This document shows, piece by piece, positions 27,801-36,698 of a stretch of 64,000 bases of DNA (the first letter of the stretch is position 1; each line of letters begins with the position of its first letter). The stretch is from JAITMY01 sp031553765 (lineage in GTDB: Bacteria; Bacteroidota; Bacteroidia; Bacteroidales; UBA932). Position numbers and translations under genes: made by a program. Location of the stretch: positions 124,001-188,000 of the forward strand of contig JAVBKY010000002.1 in assembly GCA_031553765.1 (NCBI GenBank). The letters run 5' to 3'. The notes beneath the pieces were generated by a model. The model ran no database searches, was not told the origin of the DNA, and worked only from the letters and a program-made list of their open reading frames with translations.

Positions 27801-30800
27801 ATGGAGGAGCTATTTACTCTAATACGCAAGGCACAACCTATATGCTATTAGAAGATTGCGTATTTACAGGCAATACCGCTAATGGTACGGGTGGAGCAGG
27901 TCCAGCCGTTCGTAGTAACTTCGGCGCTATTCTCAACAGATGCTTGCTTTACAACAACTCTACTTCGCAATCATCTATTACCGGAACAGTATATATCAAC
28001 GGTACCGGCTACGTGTACAACTCTGTAATAGCAAATAACTCTGCCCCCAGTGGCGCAGGTGATGGATACGCCATATTCTGTAACGGAAGCGCCACCCCTA
28101 ACGTGGTAGCAGGATCTACAGTAGTTAACAATGTAACACGCGGTATTGGATCCGGTGCTGCTGTAAATAAGGTGGTAAACACCATTGTACAAGGCAACAC
28201 AGCCAACTTGACAAATGTCAAAACAGGTGGTGTAGTAATGGATACATCAAGAGTCCTAACCTCCGGAGTTGACTTCCGCATAGCCACGTCATTTAGAGGC
28301 GTAGCTACCACAGCCGAAGAGTTACAAGCAATTGTTGATGCCGACTGGCGCACCACTGCTGCTACCGCAGCAGGTGCGAACCTTACCGGCAACACCTACG
28401 CTGAGGGCGACCTATTGTTAACCGACCTCTACAACACAGCACGTCCTGCCAGCGGAGCATGGAATATTGGCGCATACAACTACGTTAACTCACTAATTCC
28501 CAATCCTATCACATGGACTCAAACGCTGGCCCTTGATTTGGCCGGCTCGCCAAAAGAAATGACGCTGAGCGCAACAGCTCTAGCATCAGGCTCTGTACGC
28601 TACACAGTAGATAATACCCAAGTGGCTTACATTGAAAATGGCAACATCCTAAAGGCTTTTGCTCCTGGCACAACTACTGTACGTGTTAACCACAGTGGCG
28701 ATGCTACACACGCGGCAGCAACCGAGGTTGCTAAGGAGGTTGTGGTAAGCGGTCCCGCTTCAACGCTTTCGCTGTCTGCATATACGCTCAATGTAGCAAA
28801 AACAGCCAATAGCGATGGCACCATTAAGCTTACATCAAACTATGGCTACACCATTCCTTACAAGGCAGTTTGGATTACATCGATTAGCCCCGCTACTATT
28901 GACGAGGCTAGCACCGAACGTACAATTACGTTCACGGTAGCCGCCAACCCCAATATTACACCACGCACTGATAGCGTTGTATTCTTATCGGGAGGTTTAA
29001 AGCAAAAGTTAGAGGTAACGCAAGTTGCAGGTGATCCGGCGCTTAGCGCCACACCTGCCAGCGTTACGCTCTCGGCCTTAGAAGGCGATGCTAAAACATT
29101 TTCCATTAGCAGCAATACAGCATGGAGCATTGCAGGAGCACCCGAATGGGCCAACCTAAGTGCGACATCAGGTACCGGAAATGCTACCATTACCGTAACC
29201 ATAACACAAGAGTACACCAACACCTCTTCCGACCGCAATGCACCTCTAACACTAAGTGCTGAAGGCGCAAGTGATGTTACGGTGACGCTTGTTCAGTCCA
29301 AGGCTCAACCTGCTGCCATTCTTTACGTAGCCGGTGATATTGCAGCCAGCGGTGACGGTGCATCATGGACAACGGCAAAAAAAACTATAGGCGAAGCGCT
29401 ATCTGCAGCAACAAATGGTAACAAGATTTTTGTCAAAGCAGGAACATACAGCATTGACGTTGCTTTGCGTAGCAAGGCAGGAGTACGTGTATACGGTGGC
29501 TTTGCTGGCACAGAGGTTGGTGGTGACGGGCAAGAAAACAACCGTCAGCGCCCCACCAACTACAAGGCTTGGGAATTTACCAACTCAACCATTATTGAAC
29601 CTGCTGCCGGCGTTCGCGCAATTGACTCTACCGTGTTGGCCACACCGGCTACATGGGATGGATTTACGCTGCAAGGTGCACGTCACATATCCACAAAAGC
29701 CGACTCGGCTCGCTATGGTGGTGCGGCACACTTACGTAAAAATACGTTCCTAAACAACTGTATTATTCGCAACAACATTGTATACAGAGGTGCTGGTGGC
29801 GTATACATGGACGTTGACGCACGTGTTTACAACTCTCTTATTGAGAGAAACAGATCAATGTTTGGCGGTGGCGGTGGTGTGTCCCTCGAGCAGGTTAACA
29901 CCAATAGCAACTACACCCCACTGCAGGGTAATATGATTGCCGACAACAGGGCGCACAACGGTGCTGGAGTTGCCATAAACTTTGATGCTGCCACCTACAG
30001 CGGAACGCTCACCCTATTCAACAACTACTTTACCCGTGATACGGCAGATTTGTTAGGTACAACCGATCCGGCACAAATTGGTAATGGTGGCGGTGGAGCC
30101 TTGTATATTAACCTTACAGCAATCTGTACCATTCTTACCGATTCTTGTACTTTCGACGCTAACTGGAAAATTACGGAGTTTGCCGGTAGCGGAACTCCCG
30201 GTGGAGGTGGCGTACGTGTACAAGGTGGTGGCGGCACAACTGTTTTCAACCGTTGCGCGTTCATAAACAACCACATTGTAGGCACAGCCGGAGCTTCGGC
30301 ATTGCACACCAACGACCCCAACCATAAGTTGCGCGTGTACAACTCGCTATTTAAGAACAACAGAGGTGGTAAGTACAACATTGAGCTACGTAGTGGTCAC
30401 ATGATGAACAATACCGTAGTTAGCAATGAAGGTGCCGGCATAGGCTTTATTGGCGACGCCAGCAAGGTGCTCAACAATGCCGTGAACAGCAATGGCACCA
30501 ACTTAGAGACAACAGCCGATCTCAGCAACTTCAGCAACATTACGTTCGTAGATAGCGCTAATAACAACTACAGGCTGAAGTTAGGCTCAACAGGTGTAGA
30601 TAAGGGCAAAATCATTACGCTACTTGAAACTGACGCTATCGGAGTAGAACTACTGAAGAAGGACTTTGCAGGAACAGCTCGTCCGCAAGGCGCGTCATAC
30701 GACCCCGGAATGTACGAGTACATTAAGGTGAAGCCTTCGGCCACCATCGCGTGGGCACAAGATCTTAGCAACTTGGATATCACCAGTACCGACTTTACAA

Positions 30801-31813
30801 AGTTAACGGCAACAGTAAGTGGCGCTTCGGCAGACGAGACTCCTTACCTCTCGCCCATAGCTTACGTATCAAGTGATGTGCTTACGGTGGATACCAAAGG
30901 CGACACGCTAATTTTGATGGGAACAGGAACTACCACTGTAACCGCTCACACCAATATCAACCCATACTACGATACGGTATCAATGGTAAAAACGGTAACG
31001 GTTACCGGAAGCAACTACTTGGCAGTAACACCAACTAGTATTCCTTTAGATTTGTACGTAGCTGATAGCGTTACCTCATTTAAGTTGAACACCGATAACA
31101 ATTGGAGCATTGCCGGCGTTCCCGACTGGATTAGCCTTAGTGCAACTTCAGGTAATGCAGGTAGAGCGGAAATTTGGATTAGCATTCTGATCGACAACTC
31201 GCTAACGCCTCCACGCAGTACTACACTTACTATTACGGCAGGCAGTAAGACACGTACTGTTACCGTTAATCAAAATGGCTTGTTATTTAGCATCTCTGCT
31301 ACAGAGGTTAGCCTATTGGCTTATGGCGATAGTAAAGATTTCGACGTAACTGCGAACCTAGCCTGGGGTGCATCCTCCGACGTTGAGTGGTTAACCGTTA
31401 GCCCGGCATTCGGCATAGGTAACGCAACTGTGTATATTACACCTAGCGACAATGATGGTCCGGAGCGTACTGCAACCATTAGCGTACAAACGGATCGCGA
31501 CAACGTACCTGCGCTAACTATTTCAGTTGTACAGGCAGGTACTCCTCAGCCTCCTACCGGAGTGGAGAAGGAAACGGTTACCGCGTTCATCTATCCTAAT
31601 CCTACATCCGGCATGCTGACCATATCACTATCAAAAGAGGTAGGCAGCGGACAGCTACAAATCTTCAACACCATGAGCGTTCTTGTACACTCAGAGGCTT
31701 GGAGCGGAACGGAGCAAAACATTAATATCAGCCACCTAGGCAGCGGACTTTACTTCTTGCAGCTAAATGGCGCCAATGGCAAGGTACTTGGCGTAAAAAT
31801 TATCAAGAAGTAG
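24893..31813 (+). CDS. Giant T9SS-exported protein with three beta-helix/BACON modules
   Basis: 2306 residues. After a signal peptide (about 1-20) comes a module repeated three times, starting near residues 21, 726 and 1476. Each has a right-handed parallel beta-helix that opens with a YVD/YVA-x-GDGxSWxxAxxTI pattern, then KVGTY/KAGTY and VYGGFxGTE, followed by an Ig-like domain beginning WAQD or WTQT, and then two BACON-type domains (for example TSNTAWSI and SLSATSG). The last 85 residues, from YPNPTSGMLTISLS to YFLQLNGANGKVLGVKIIKK, are a type A T9SS sorting domain, so it is exported and probably anchored to the surface. BACON domains usually bind glycans or mucin. No lyase active site is recognised in the helices. 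Function unknown; adhesin or glycan-capturing scaffold is the likeliest. Confidence 0.85.
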   Translation: MKKLLLLLMTLFTFMFSTQAATRYVDAAAAGAGDGTSWTDAYTTIAAALSGTSAGNDIWVKVGTYNITAVLTVKSGVNVYGGFIGTEETINDRVKSDLDENGTVDPWEYKNATVLIGAASASSMISAGTLGASTIWDGFSITNHIGISSAVVTAATTTNNFEIRRCIFSGNNPTNPAYTVFGILKLDGGSIGNECLFENNFIEVSPKPYYGGIVGVINGSTLKNSIIRNNSINSVTGAQQVRGGSLYLNNNAIALNNLIYNNTAAKETASTAQLNGTVYIDEGVGRSYLINTTVANCSSLAGTALHINKAVATVINTALINSGTAQTGGVSLYYYNCAFATTTTHANVKDAIVVSSTAAASFILPTTFSGVATTSADSLTVRASKWSIQSTSPFVDAGTDTVAYLATLGYSTDILGNSHNIACTPAIKKWDIGAYEFQKTAATFTWAQDFSSLSMGGTNVPLTAELSNGDDINIVYTTDDPLVATIAGGNELKIEGAGSANVIASYFTAGSYACSQSKVVTVSSSYTPSLSLPTDTLKIAATAGLDSMVVTSNSPFSITNTLPTWLTPEKTSGNNAQSGTEAKDTIRFTISANPTPSVRYAKVLVSSGGLLDSVIVKQAAGAATFSLSKTSSNLAFKGMRTDGKADTISVTSNTAWSIDKGTATWLTASPMSGNGNDNGSVTTKVALSATAQTYPNPLRTAILEFNPAGYSGASTATVTQEAAPAPGYIFVDGNKADDSDDGSSWATAKKTIKAAITAATANRDTVCVKAGTYIITETLAAVEGVSVYGGFAGTETNTVQRARANATDAPWSFVNATILDANNTGTRILSSSSFSTITRWDGFTLQNVKNPAANGGAASLQKNMHLYNSIIQNNTSTGNYSGIGVLMHRDAGLYNSLIQNNEAPTTGGAIYINGGTTSGDQLTISGCHFIGNRIAAAGNGGSAIANYFGSGSGTYTISKCLFANNTSMGNGGAIYSNTQGTTYMLLEDCVFTGNTANGTGGAGPAVRSNFGAILNRCLLYNNSTSQSSITGTVYINGTGYVYNSVIANNSAPSGAGDGYAIFCNGSATPNVVAGSTVVNNVTRGIGSGAAVNKVVNTIVQGNTANLTNVKTGGVVMDTSRVLTSGVDFRIATSFRGVATTAEELQAIVDADWRTTAATAAGANLTGNTYAEGDLLLTDLYNTARPASGAWNIGAYNYVNSLIPNPITWTQTLALDLAGSPKEMTLSATALASGSVRYTVDNTQVAYIENGNILKAFAPGTTTVRVNHSGDATHAAATEVAKEVVVSGPASTLSLSAYTLNVAKTANSDGTIKLTSNYGYTIPYKAVWITSISPATIDEASTERTITFTVAANPNITPRTDSVVFLSGGLKQKLEVTQVAGDPALSATPASVTLSALEGDAKTFSISSNTAWSIAGAPEWANLSATSGTGNATITVTITQEYTNTSSDRNAPLTLSAEGASDVTVTLVQSKAQPAAILYVAGDIAASGDGASWTTAKKTIGEALSAATNGNKIFVKAGTYSIDVALRSKAGVRVYGGFAGTEVGGDGQENNRQRPTNYKAWEFTNSTIIEPAAGVRAIDSTVLATPATWDGFTLQGARHISTKADSARYGGAAHLRKNTFLNNCIIRNNIVYRGAGGVYMDVDARVYNSLIERNRSMFGGGGGVSLEQVNTNSNYTPLQGNMIADNRAHNGAGVAINFDAATYSGTLTLFNNYFTRDTADLLGTTDPAQIGNGGGGALYINLTAICTILTDSCTFDANWKITEFAGSGTPGGGGVRVQGGGGTTVFNRCAFINNHIVGTAGASALHTNDPNHKLRVYNSLFKNNRGGKYNIELRSGHMMNNTVVSNEGAGIGFIGDASKVLNNAVNSNGTNLETTADLSNFSNITFVDSANNNYRLKLGSTGVDKGKIITLLETDAIGVELLKKDFAGTARPQGASYDPGMYEYIKVKPSATIAWAQDLSNLDITSTDFTKLTATVSGASADETPYLSPIAYVSSDVLTVDTKGDTLILMGTGTTTVTAHTNINPYYDTVSMVKTVTVTGSNYLAVTPTSIPLDLYVADSVTSFKLNTDNNWSIAGVPDWISLSATSGNAGRAEIWISILIDNSLTPPRSTTLTITAGSKTRTVTVNQNGLLFSISATEVSLLAYGDSKDFDVTANLAWGASSDVEWLTVSPAFGIGNATVYITPSDNDGPERTATISVQTDRDNVPALTISVVQAGTPQPPTGVEKETVTAFIYPNPTSGMLTISLSKEVGSGQLQIFNTMSVLVHSEAWSGTEQNINISHLGSGLYFLQLNGANGKVLGVKIIKK

Positions 31814-31818
31814 TCGTT

Positions 31819-31866
31819 CTCAGTAACTCTTACTGAGGCAGCCGACACCAGCGTGCCGGCTGTCTC
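31819..31866 (+). other. Two overlapping intercistronic hairpins before susC
   Basis: CTCAGTAA/TTACTGAG with a 3-nt loop (31819-31837) is followed by GAGGCAGCCG/CGGCTGTCTC (31835-31866). The hairpins share three bases. There is no T run, so this is more likely an mRNA processing or stability element than a terminator. Confidence 0.6.
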
Positions 31867-31908
31867 AAAAAAGAGTTAAAACAAAAACAAATTCAAAACA
31901 AAAAACAG

Positions 31909-34896
31909 ATGAAATATCTACTCACGTTAGCGTTAAGTTGTTTGCTCGTTTTGGGAGCAAGCGCGCAAAATATGCTCAATGTTTCGGGAACAGTACTCGA
32001 TGACAAAAATGAGCCGGTAGTGGGAGCAAGCGTTGTGGTAAAAGGAACTTCAAAAGGTGTTATCACAGGAGTATCCGGTGAATACACCATTCAAGCACCG
32101 GCCAATGGTACGATAACCATATCCTTTGTAGGAATGGGAGAAAAGGAAGAGGTGGTTAATGGGCGCACAAGCATTAACGTAACTCTTACCGCTGAAGATG
32201 AGCAATTAGATGAAGTGGTTGTAGTTGGTTACGGTGTACAACGAAAGTCCGACCTCACAGGAGCGTTGGCATCAGTAAAAGTTGATGATGCCATTAAGTC
32301 CATGCCTGTAGCACGCATTACCGACGCGCTGCAAGGGCGCATGGCCGGTGTATCTATTGTTAACACCTCTGGTCAACCGGGCAGTAGCGCCAGCATCCGT
32401 GTACGTGGCATGAACTCTATTAAGGGTGATGGTAACCCTTTGGTGGTAATTGATGGGTTTATTGGAGGCGACATGTCATCGCTTAACCCTGCCGATATTG
32501 CTTCTGTTGAAGTTTTGAAAGATGCTTCGGCAGCAGCTGTATACGGTTCGCGTGCAGCCAGCGGCGTAATCTTAGTAACCACCAAAAAAGTTAATAAAGG
32601 TGCCCCCCAAGTAACCTACAACGGCTATGTAAACTTTAAAACGCCGGGGAAAATTCCCGAACAGCTGTCAGTATCCGAAAATGCCCACCTGCAAAATGCG
32701 TACGCCAGCGAGCGCTACGGTAGCTCAATTCCTGCCAACGTACCTACATTTACCGAGGAGGAAATATCCTCTTTGCAAGGCTACGATTATATTAGCGAAA
32801 CTTTCCAAGATGTCGCCCTTGAGCAAATGCACGAGGTGTCAATTAACGGTGGTGGAGAGAACAGCCGCTACCTGATTTCCGGCAGTTTTAACAACAACGA
32901 TGGTATTGTGCGGAACTCCTCGGCAACCCGCGCCAACTACAGGGTAAAAATAGACACAGACATAAAAAAATGGCTCAAGGCCGGTGTAAACATTTGGGGG
33001 ACTTACAGTAAAAGCGAGGGACCATCGTTTGGCCAGTACAAAAACCTGTTAAACTACGACTTGATTTTCCCACGCTTTGTTCCTGCGCAGGACGACCAAG
33101 GCAACTACAACGATATAGCCATGTACTACAACCCCATGCGCAAAGTTGATAAGGTTAAAAAAGATGGCTACAACTACGATTCACGATTGCAGGGTTATGT
33201 TGACTTTACTATTCTTCCCGGGCTTACCTTCCGTGCGACAGGAGGTGTTACGCTAAAAAACTCCAATACACAAACAGCCAATGTAAAGGATTCATACCAA
33301 GCCACTTTCGACGGATACACATCGGCAAATGCAAGCAATAGCAATACTTTTTCGTGGCTTAACTCCAACATACTTTCGTACATAAAGGAGTTCAATAAAG
33401 ACCACCGTATTAATGCCACTTTGGTGTTTGAGCAAGAATATAACGAAACATTTGCAAATTCCGCAAATGTTTCTAATCTATATGATGACAATATTGCATA
33501 TAACAACTTGTCGTATGCCGATAGAACCAGCGCCATATCCAGTCGCATTAAAACGACCATGATGTCAGGCTTAGCGCGGGTAAACTATGTTTTATTTGAC
33601 CGCTACATGCTCACCGCCTCATATCGTTACGATGGCTCATCTCGCCTTGCCGCAGGTAACTATTGGCATGGATTTCCATCTGCAGCACTTGCTTGGGATA
33701 TCAAAAAGGAAAACTTTATGGAGAATTTTGAGTGGCTCAATCAAAGTAAATTGCGTGTAGGATACGGAATAACCGGCAATCAGGCTGTTCCCGCTTACTC
33801 GGCATTCTCTGAAAGTACTTTTAAGAAAGACCAATCAGGTGTAGGAATTGCCCCCATAAGAAGGAGTGCAGATTTAGAGTGGGAAAGAACAACAGAGTAT
33901 AATGCCGGCCTCGACCTTGGATTTTTCTCAAACCGCATTACCCTCTCGGCAGATTACTACCACAAATACACAAAGGATGTAATACTCGAGGTAGCTCTAC
34001 CTCCCACCGTAGGATACTCATACACATGGAAAAATTCAGCGGAAATACTCAACCAAGGGGTAGAGTTCACTATTGGAGCCGATCCCGTGGTCAATACCAA
34101 CTTCCGTTGGCATACCGATGTTACGCTAACTCGCAACGTGGGAACCCTAGAGCGTATTGATGGAGTTCAACAGTCAATGTGGTTAAACGGCCTTTATGAG
34201 GTAACAGCTTACAACTACATTGTGGGAGAAAAGATAGGTACCATGTGGGGCTATGCAAATGATGGTATATATAAAAGTACCGATAATGTGCCTGCAGGAT
34301 TAAGCCCCGGAGCATACCGTTACAAAGACATAAATGTGAACCCCGATGGAACTATTGGCGATGGCATTACTGATTACAAAGACCAAGGCATTATTGGATG
34401 CGGTCAACCCACATTTAGCTGGGGCTGGAACAATACCCTTACATATATGAATTTCGACCTATCGCTATTCATTATCGGATTTCACGGATTTGACATTTTC
34501 AACAACAACGATTGGTTGACTACCATTGACGGTAGGTACGTTTCACCCAATCCCGACTGGAACAATCGCTGGACTCCTACCAATGAGGATACAGACATTC
34601 CGGGATTTGTAAACAACAACAACGATAAGCCTATATCTTCTCGCAAAGTTGAAAAGGGCGATTTCATAAAGCTCAAAAACCTAACCCTTGGCTATACCTT
34701 GCCACGCAACTTATTGCAAAAAGCAGGCATTGTTAACCTACGGGTATACGCCTCGTTGCAAAACCTGTATACCATTACCGAATACTCAGGCATGGATCCT
34801 GAAGTTACGCTCAAAAGCCCGCTTACACCGGGAGCCGATTGGGGCTACTACCCTAATGGTAGGAACTTTTTGGTGGGTGTTAACTTTACCTTCTAA
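31909..34896 (+). CDS. SusC/RagA-family TonB-linked outer-membrane transporter (right PUL)
   Basis: Importer of 995 residues: signal peptide (MKYLLTLALSCLLVLGASAQ), carboxypeptidase D regulatory-like domain (about 24-100), the TonB-box-like stretch LDEVVVVGYGVQRK, plug domain (about 125-235, with LQGRMAGVSIVNTSGQPGSSA and VLKDASAAAVYGSRAASGVI) and barrel ending VGVNFTF. It should carry chondroitin- or hyaluronan-derived oligosaccharides into the periplasm with SusD, whose gene starts within about 20 bp. It is about 100 residues shorter than the left-PUL SusC and only moderately similar to it, so it is not a recent duplicate. Confidence 0.96.
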   Translation: MKYLLTLALSCLLVLGASAQNMLNVSGTVLDDKNEPVVGASVVVKGTSKGVITGVSGEYTIQAPANGTITISFVGMGEKEEVVNGRTSINVTLTAEDEQLDEVVVVGYGVQRKSDLTGALASVKVDDAIKSMPVARITDALQGRMAGVSIVNTSGQPGSSASIRVRGMNSIKGDGNPLVVIDGFIGGDMSSLNPADIASVEVLKDASAAAVYGSRAASGVILVTTKKVNKGAPQVTYNGYVNFKTPGKIPEQLSVSENAHLQNAYASERYGSSIPANVPTFTEEEISSLQGYDYISETFQDVALEQMHEVSINGGGENSRYLISGSFNNNDGIVRNSSATRANYRVKIDTDIKKWLKAGVNIWGTYSKSEGPSFGQYKNLLNYDLIFPRFVPAQDDQGNYNDIAMYYNPMRKVDKVKKDGYNYDSRLQGYVDFTILPGLTFRATGGVTLKNSNTQTANVKDSYQATFDGYTSANASNSNTFSWLNSNILSYIKEFNKDHRINATLVFEQEYNETFANSANVSNLYDDNIAYNNLSYADRTSAISSRIKTTMMSGLARVNYVLFDRYMLTASYRYDGSSRLAAGNYWHGFPSAALAWDIKKENFMENFEWLNQSKLRVGYGITGNQAVPAYSAFSESTFKKDQSGVGIAPIRRSADLEWERTTEYNAGLDLGFFSNRITLSADYYHKYTKDVILEVALPPTVGYSYTWKNSAEILNQGVEFTIGADPVVNTNFRWHTDVTLTRNVGTLERIDGVQQSMWLNGLYEVTAYNYIVGEKIGTMWGYANDGIYKSTDNVPAGLSPGAYRYKDINVNPDGTIGDGITDYKDQGIIGCGQPTFSWGWNNTLTYMNFDLSLFIIGFHGFDIFNNNDWLTTIDGRYVSPNPDWNNRWTPTNEDTDIPGFVNNNNDKPISSRKVEKGDFIKLKNLTLGYTLPRNLLQKAGIVNLRVYASLQNLYTITEYSGMDPEVTLKSPLTPGADWGYYPNGRNFLVGVNFTF

Positions 34897-34916
34897 TTAG
34901 GATGTATTTATTCACA

Positions 34917-36638
34917 ATGAAAAGAAATTATCAAGCCATGAAATCAATAAATATTATTAATAGAGGTAAAAATCTCCTGCTGGGGCTCACACTTGGTTTT
35001 GCCATGACCTCCTGCGTTGATTTGGATCAAGAGCCGCTCAGCTTTTATACGGCAGAATTTACCCCCTCCGAGCAAAGCTTTACGTCTCGTGCCAACGGTC
35101 TGTACCGTAAATTTTATACCGGCGATGACGCCAATGGAAACTACGAATTCAACACTCGCGTGTTTGCCATGAGCGTTGGAGCCGACGACGTTATTCGCGG
35201 ATCCGTTAAAGATGGGACGAACAACCGCGTGGAGTTTATGGATGAGCTAAATATTCAATCCTACTCAAGTATTGAGAACGATAATAAAGCCGACGTGGCC
35301 TTCATGTGGCGCAATATGTACGGAGCAATACAGACAGCCAGCACCTTTATCAAAGATGTGCTACTGTACAATATTCCCGACGCGGTATTTGAATCGGAGT
35401 GGAACTCCGATACCGCACGTATGGCCGCCGAGTTTAACCTTGCCACCTACGAGCGCTTAATCAACTCCGGTCAAATGGCCCCTGACTCATCGATTACGCT
35501 AATGGCAGAGGGATATTTTGTACGTGCACTATCATACTTCTATCTTGTACGCTTCTTCAACAATATTCCCTGCTATGCCGACTACAGCAATCGCACCAGC
35601 GTAAATGGAGACGCTGCAAGATCGGAACAAATACCAAACACGCCGGCAATTGACATCTATGAAAAAATGATTATACGCGATCTTGAGTTTGCCTCCGCGA
35701 TTTTACCTGTTACCAGCCGTTCAGGCAACAGCTCTCGTCCCAGCCAGTGGGCTGCCAAAGTTTGCCTTGCCGATGTATATATGCAGATGGCCGGATGGCC
35801 GTTAAAGGACGTTGGCAGATATGCTGCTGCCGCTGTTTTATGTAGGGATATTATTAACAACAGCGGATTATCTCTAACACCAAGCTATGCCGATTTGTGG
35901 AAGGAGTCACTCAAAACTCAAAGCAATGAGCACATGTTTGCCATACACCACTTCCAAGCCGCAACCACAGCCGAGAGTTGGAACAGCAACTACGGCATGT
36001 CCTACTATGCCTCCGAGGAAGGTGGCTGGGCTGACTACTTGATGGATTCTGCTTTTTATGAATCATTCCATGCCGACAAGCGAAAAACTTTTATTGGTCT
36101 TAATCAGCTGGCATCAACTCCACCTATCAACTGGAAACAATCTATACAAAAGGCTCCACCCATTGGTAAATATCGTGGGTATAATCGCGAAGGATCTCTT
36201 TCCGCACAGTCCAATGGTTTAACTCCCATTTATCGCTATGCGCAGGTACTTCTTATGTGTGCTGAGGCAGTAAACCAAACCGAAGGCCCAAATGCAGCAT
36301 TACCATACCTACAAGAGGTGCAAAGCAGGTCAACACAAGACGGGCAACCATACACGTCAACCGGTTTAGATCAAGCCGCTTTTGACAAGGCTGTATTCGA
36401 TGAATTTGGATGGGAATTTGCCGTAGAAGCAAAGCGTTGGTTCCAGCTGGTGCGTAAGGAAAAAGTCGTGGCACAAAATCAGTTCAATCGTCGCGTAAAA
36501 AGCAGCCTTGACACACGAAGTATCACCACCGAGGCTGCAGCTCAAACGGGAAGGGGTTATCTATTTCCCATCCCTACAGGCGTTATTGACATGGCTGCCG
36601 GTGTGGGTATTACCATAAACCAAAACCCCGGATATTAG
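34917..36638 (+). CDS. SusD/RagB-family glycan-binding lipoprotein (right PUL)
   Basis: Surface lipoprotein partner of SusC. Three in-frame ATGs lie at 34902, 34917 and 34938. The lipobox AMTSC follows a hydrophobic run starting near the third, so the exact start is uncertain; I use the second, which has AGGA about 14 bp upstream. After the cysteine comes VDLDQEPLSFYT, standard for SusD. TPR-like helices (EGYFVRALSYFYLVRFFNNIP) and the C-terminal RYAQVLLMCAEAVNQTEG and EFGWEFAVEAKRWFQLVRKEK complete the fold. It binds the glycan and caps SusC. Confidence 0.95.
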   Translation: MKRNYQAMKSINIINRGKNLLLGLTLGFAMTSCVDLDQEPLSFYTAEFTPSEQSFTSRANGLYRKFYTGDDANGNYEFNTRVFAMSVGADDVIRGSVKDGTNNRVEFMDELNIQSYSSIENDNKADVAFMWRNMYGAIQTASTFIKDVLLYNIPDAVFESEWNSDTARMAAEFNLATYERLINSGQMAPDSSITLMAEGYFVRALSYFYLVRFFNNIPCYADYSNRTSVNGDAARSEQIPNTPAIDIYEKMIIRDLEFASAILPVTSRSGNSSRPSQWAAKVCLADVYMQMAGWPLKDVGRYAAAAVLCRDIINNSGLSLTPSYADLWKESLKTQSNEHMFAIHHFQAATTAESWNSNYGMSYYASEEGGWADYLMDSAFYESFHADKRKTFIGLNQLASTPPINWKQSIQKAPPIGKYRGYNREGSLSAQSNGLTPIYRYAQVLLMCAEAVNQTEGPNAALPYLQEVQSRSTQDGQPYTSTGLDQAAFDKAVFDEFGWEFAVEAKRWFQLVRKEKVVAQNQFNRRVKSSLDTRSITTEAAAQTGRGYLFPIPTGVIDMAAGVGITINQNPGY

Positions 36639-36647
36639 CATAACAAC

Positions 36648-36684
36648 AAGTTTAGAGGCAAAACACTCTTTTGCCTCTAAACTT
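36648..36684 (+). other. Stable intercistronic hairpin between susD and the first PL8 gene
   Basis: A perfect 16-bp stem (AAGTTTAGAGGCAAAA and its complement) closes a 5-nt loop. It is followed by TAAATCGGTTTTTT, a delayed T run just before the next ATG. It could be a partial terminator or a 3' end stabiliser that keeps susCD mRNA more abundant than the lyase mRNA. Confidence 0.75.
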
Positions 36685-36698
36685 TAAATCGGTTTTTT

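Noticed and set aside
24893..31813. A CRISPR array or tandem DNA repeat in the giant gene
   Set aside because: The repeats are at the protein-module level with a period over 2 kb and much DNA divergence; no short regular repeats are seen anywhere in the window.
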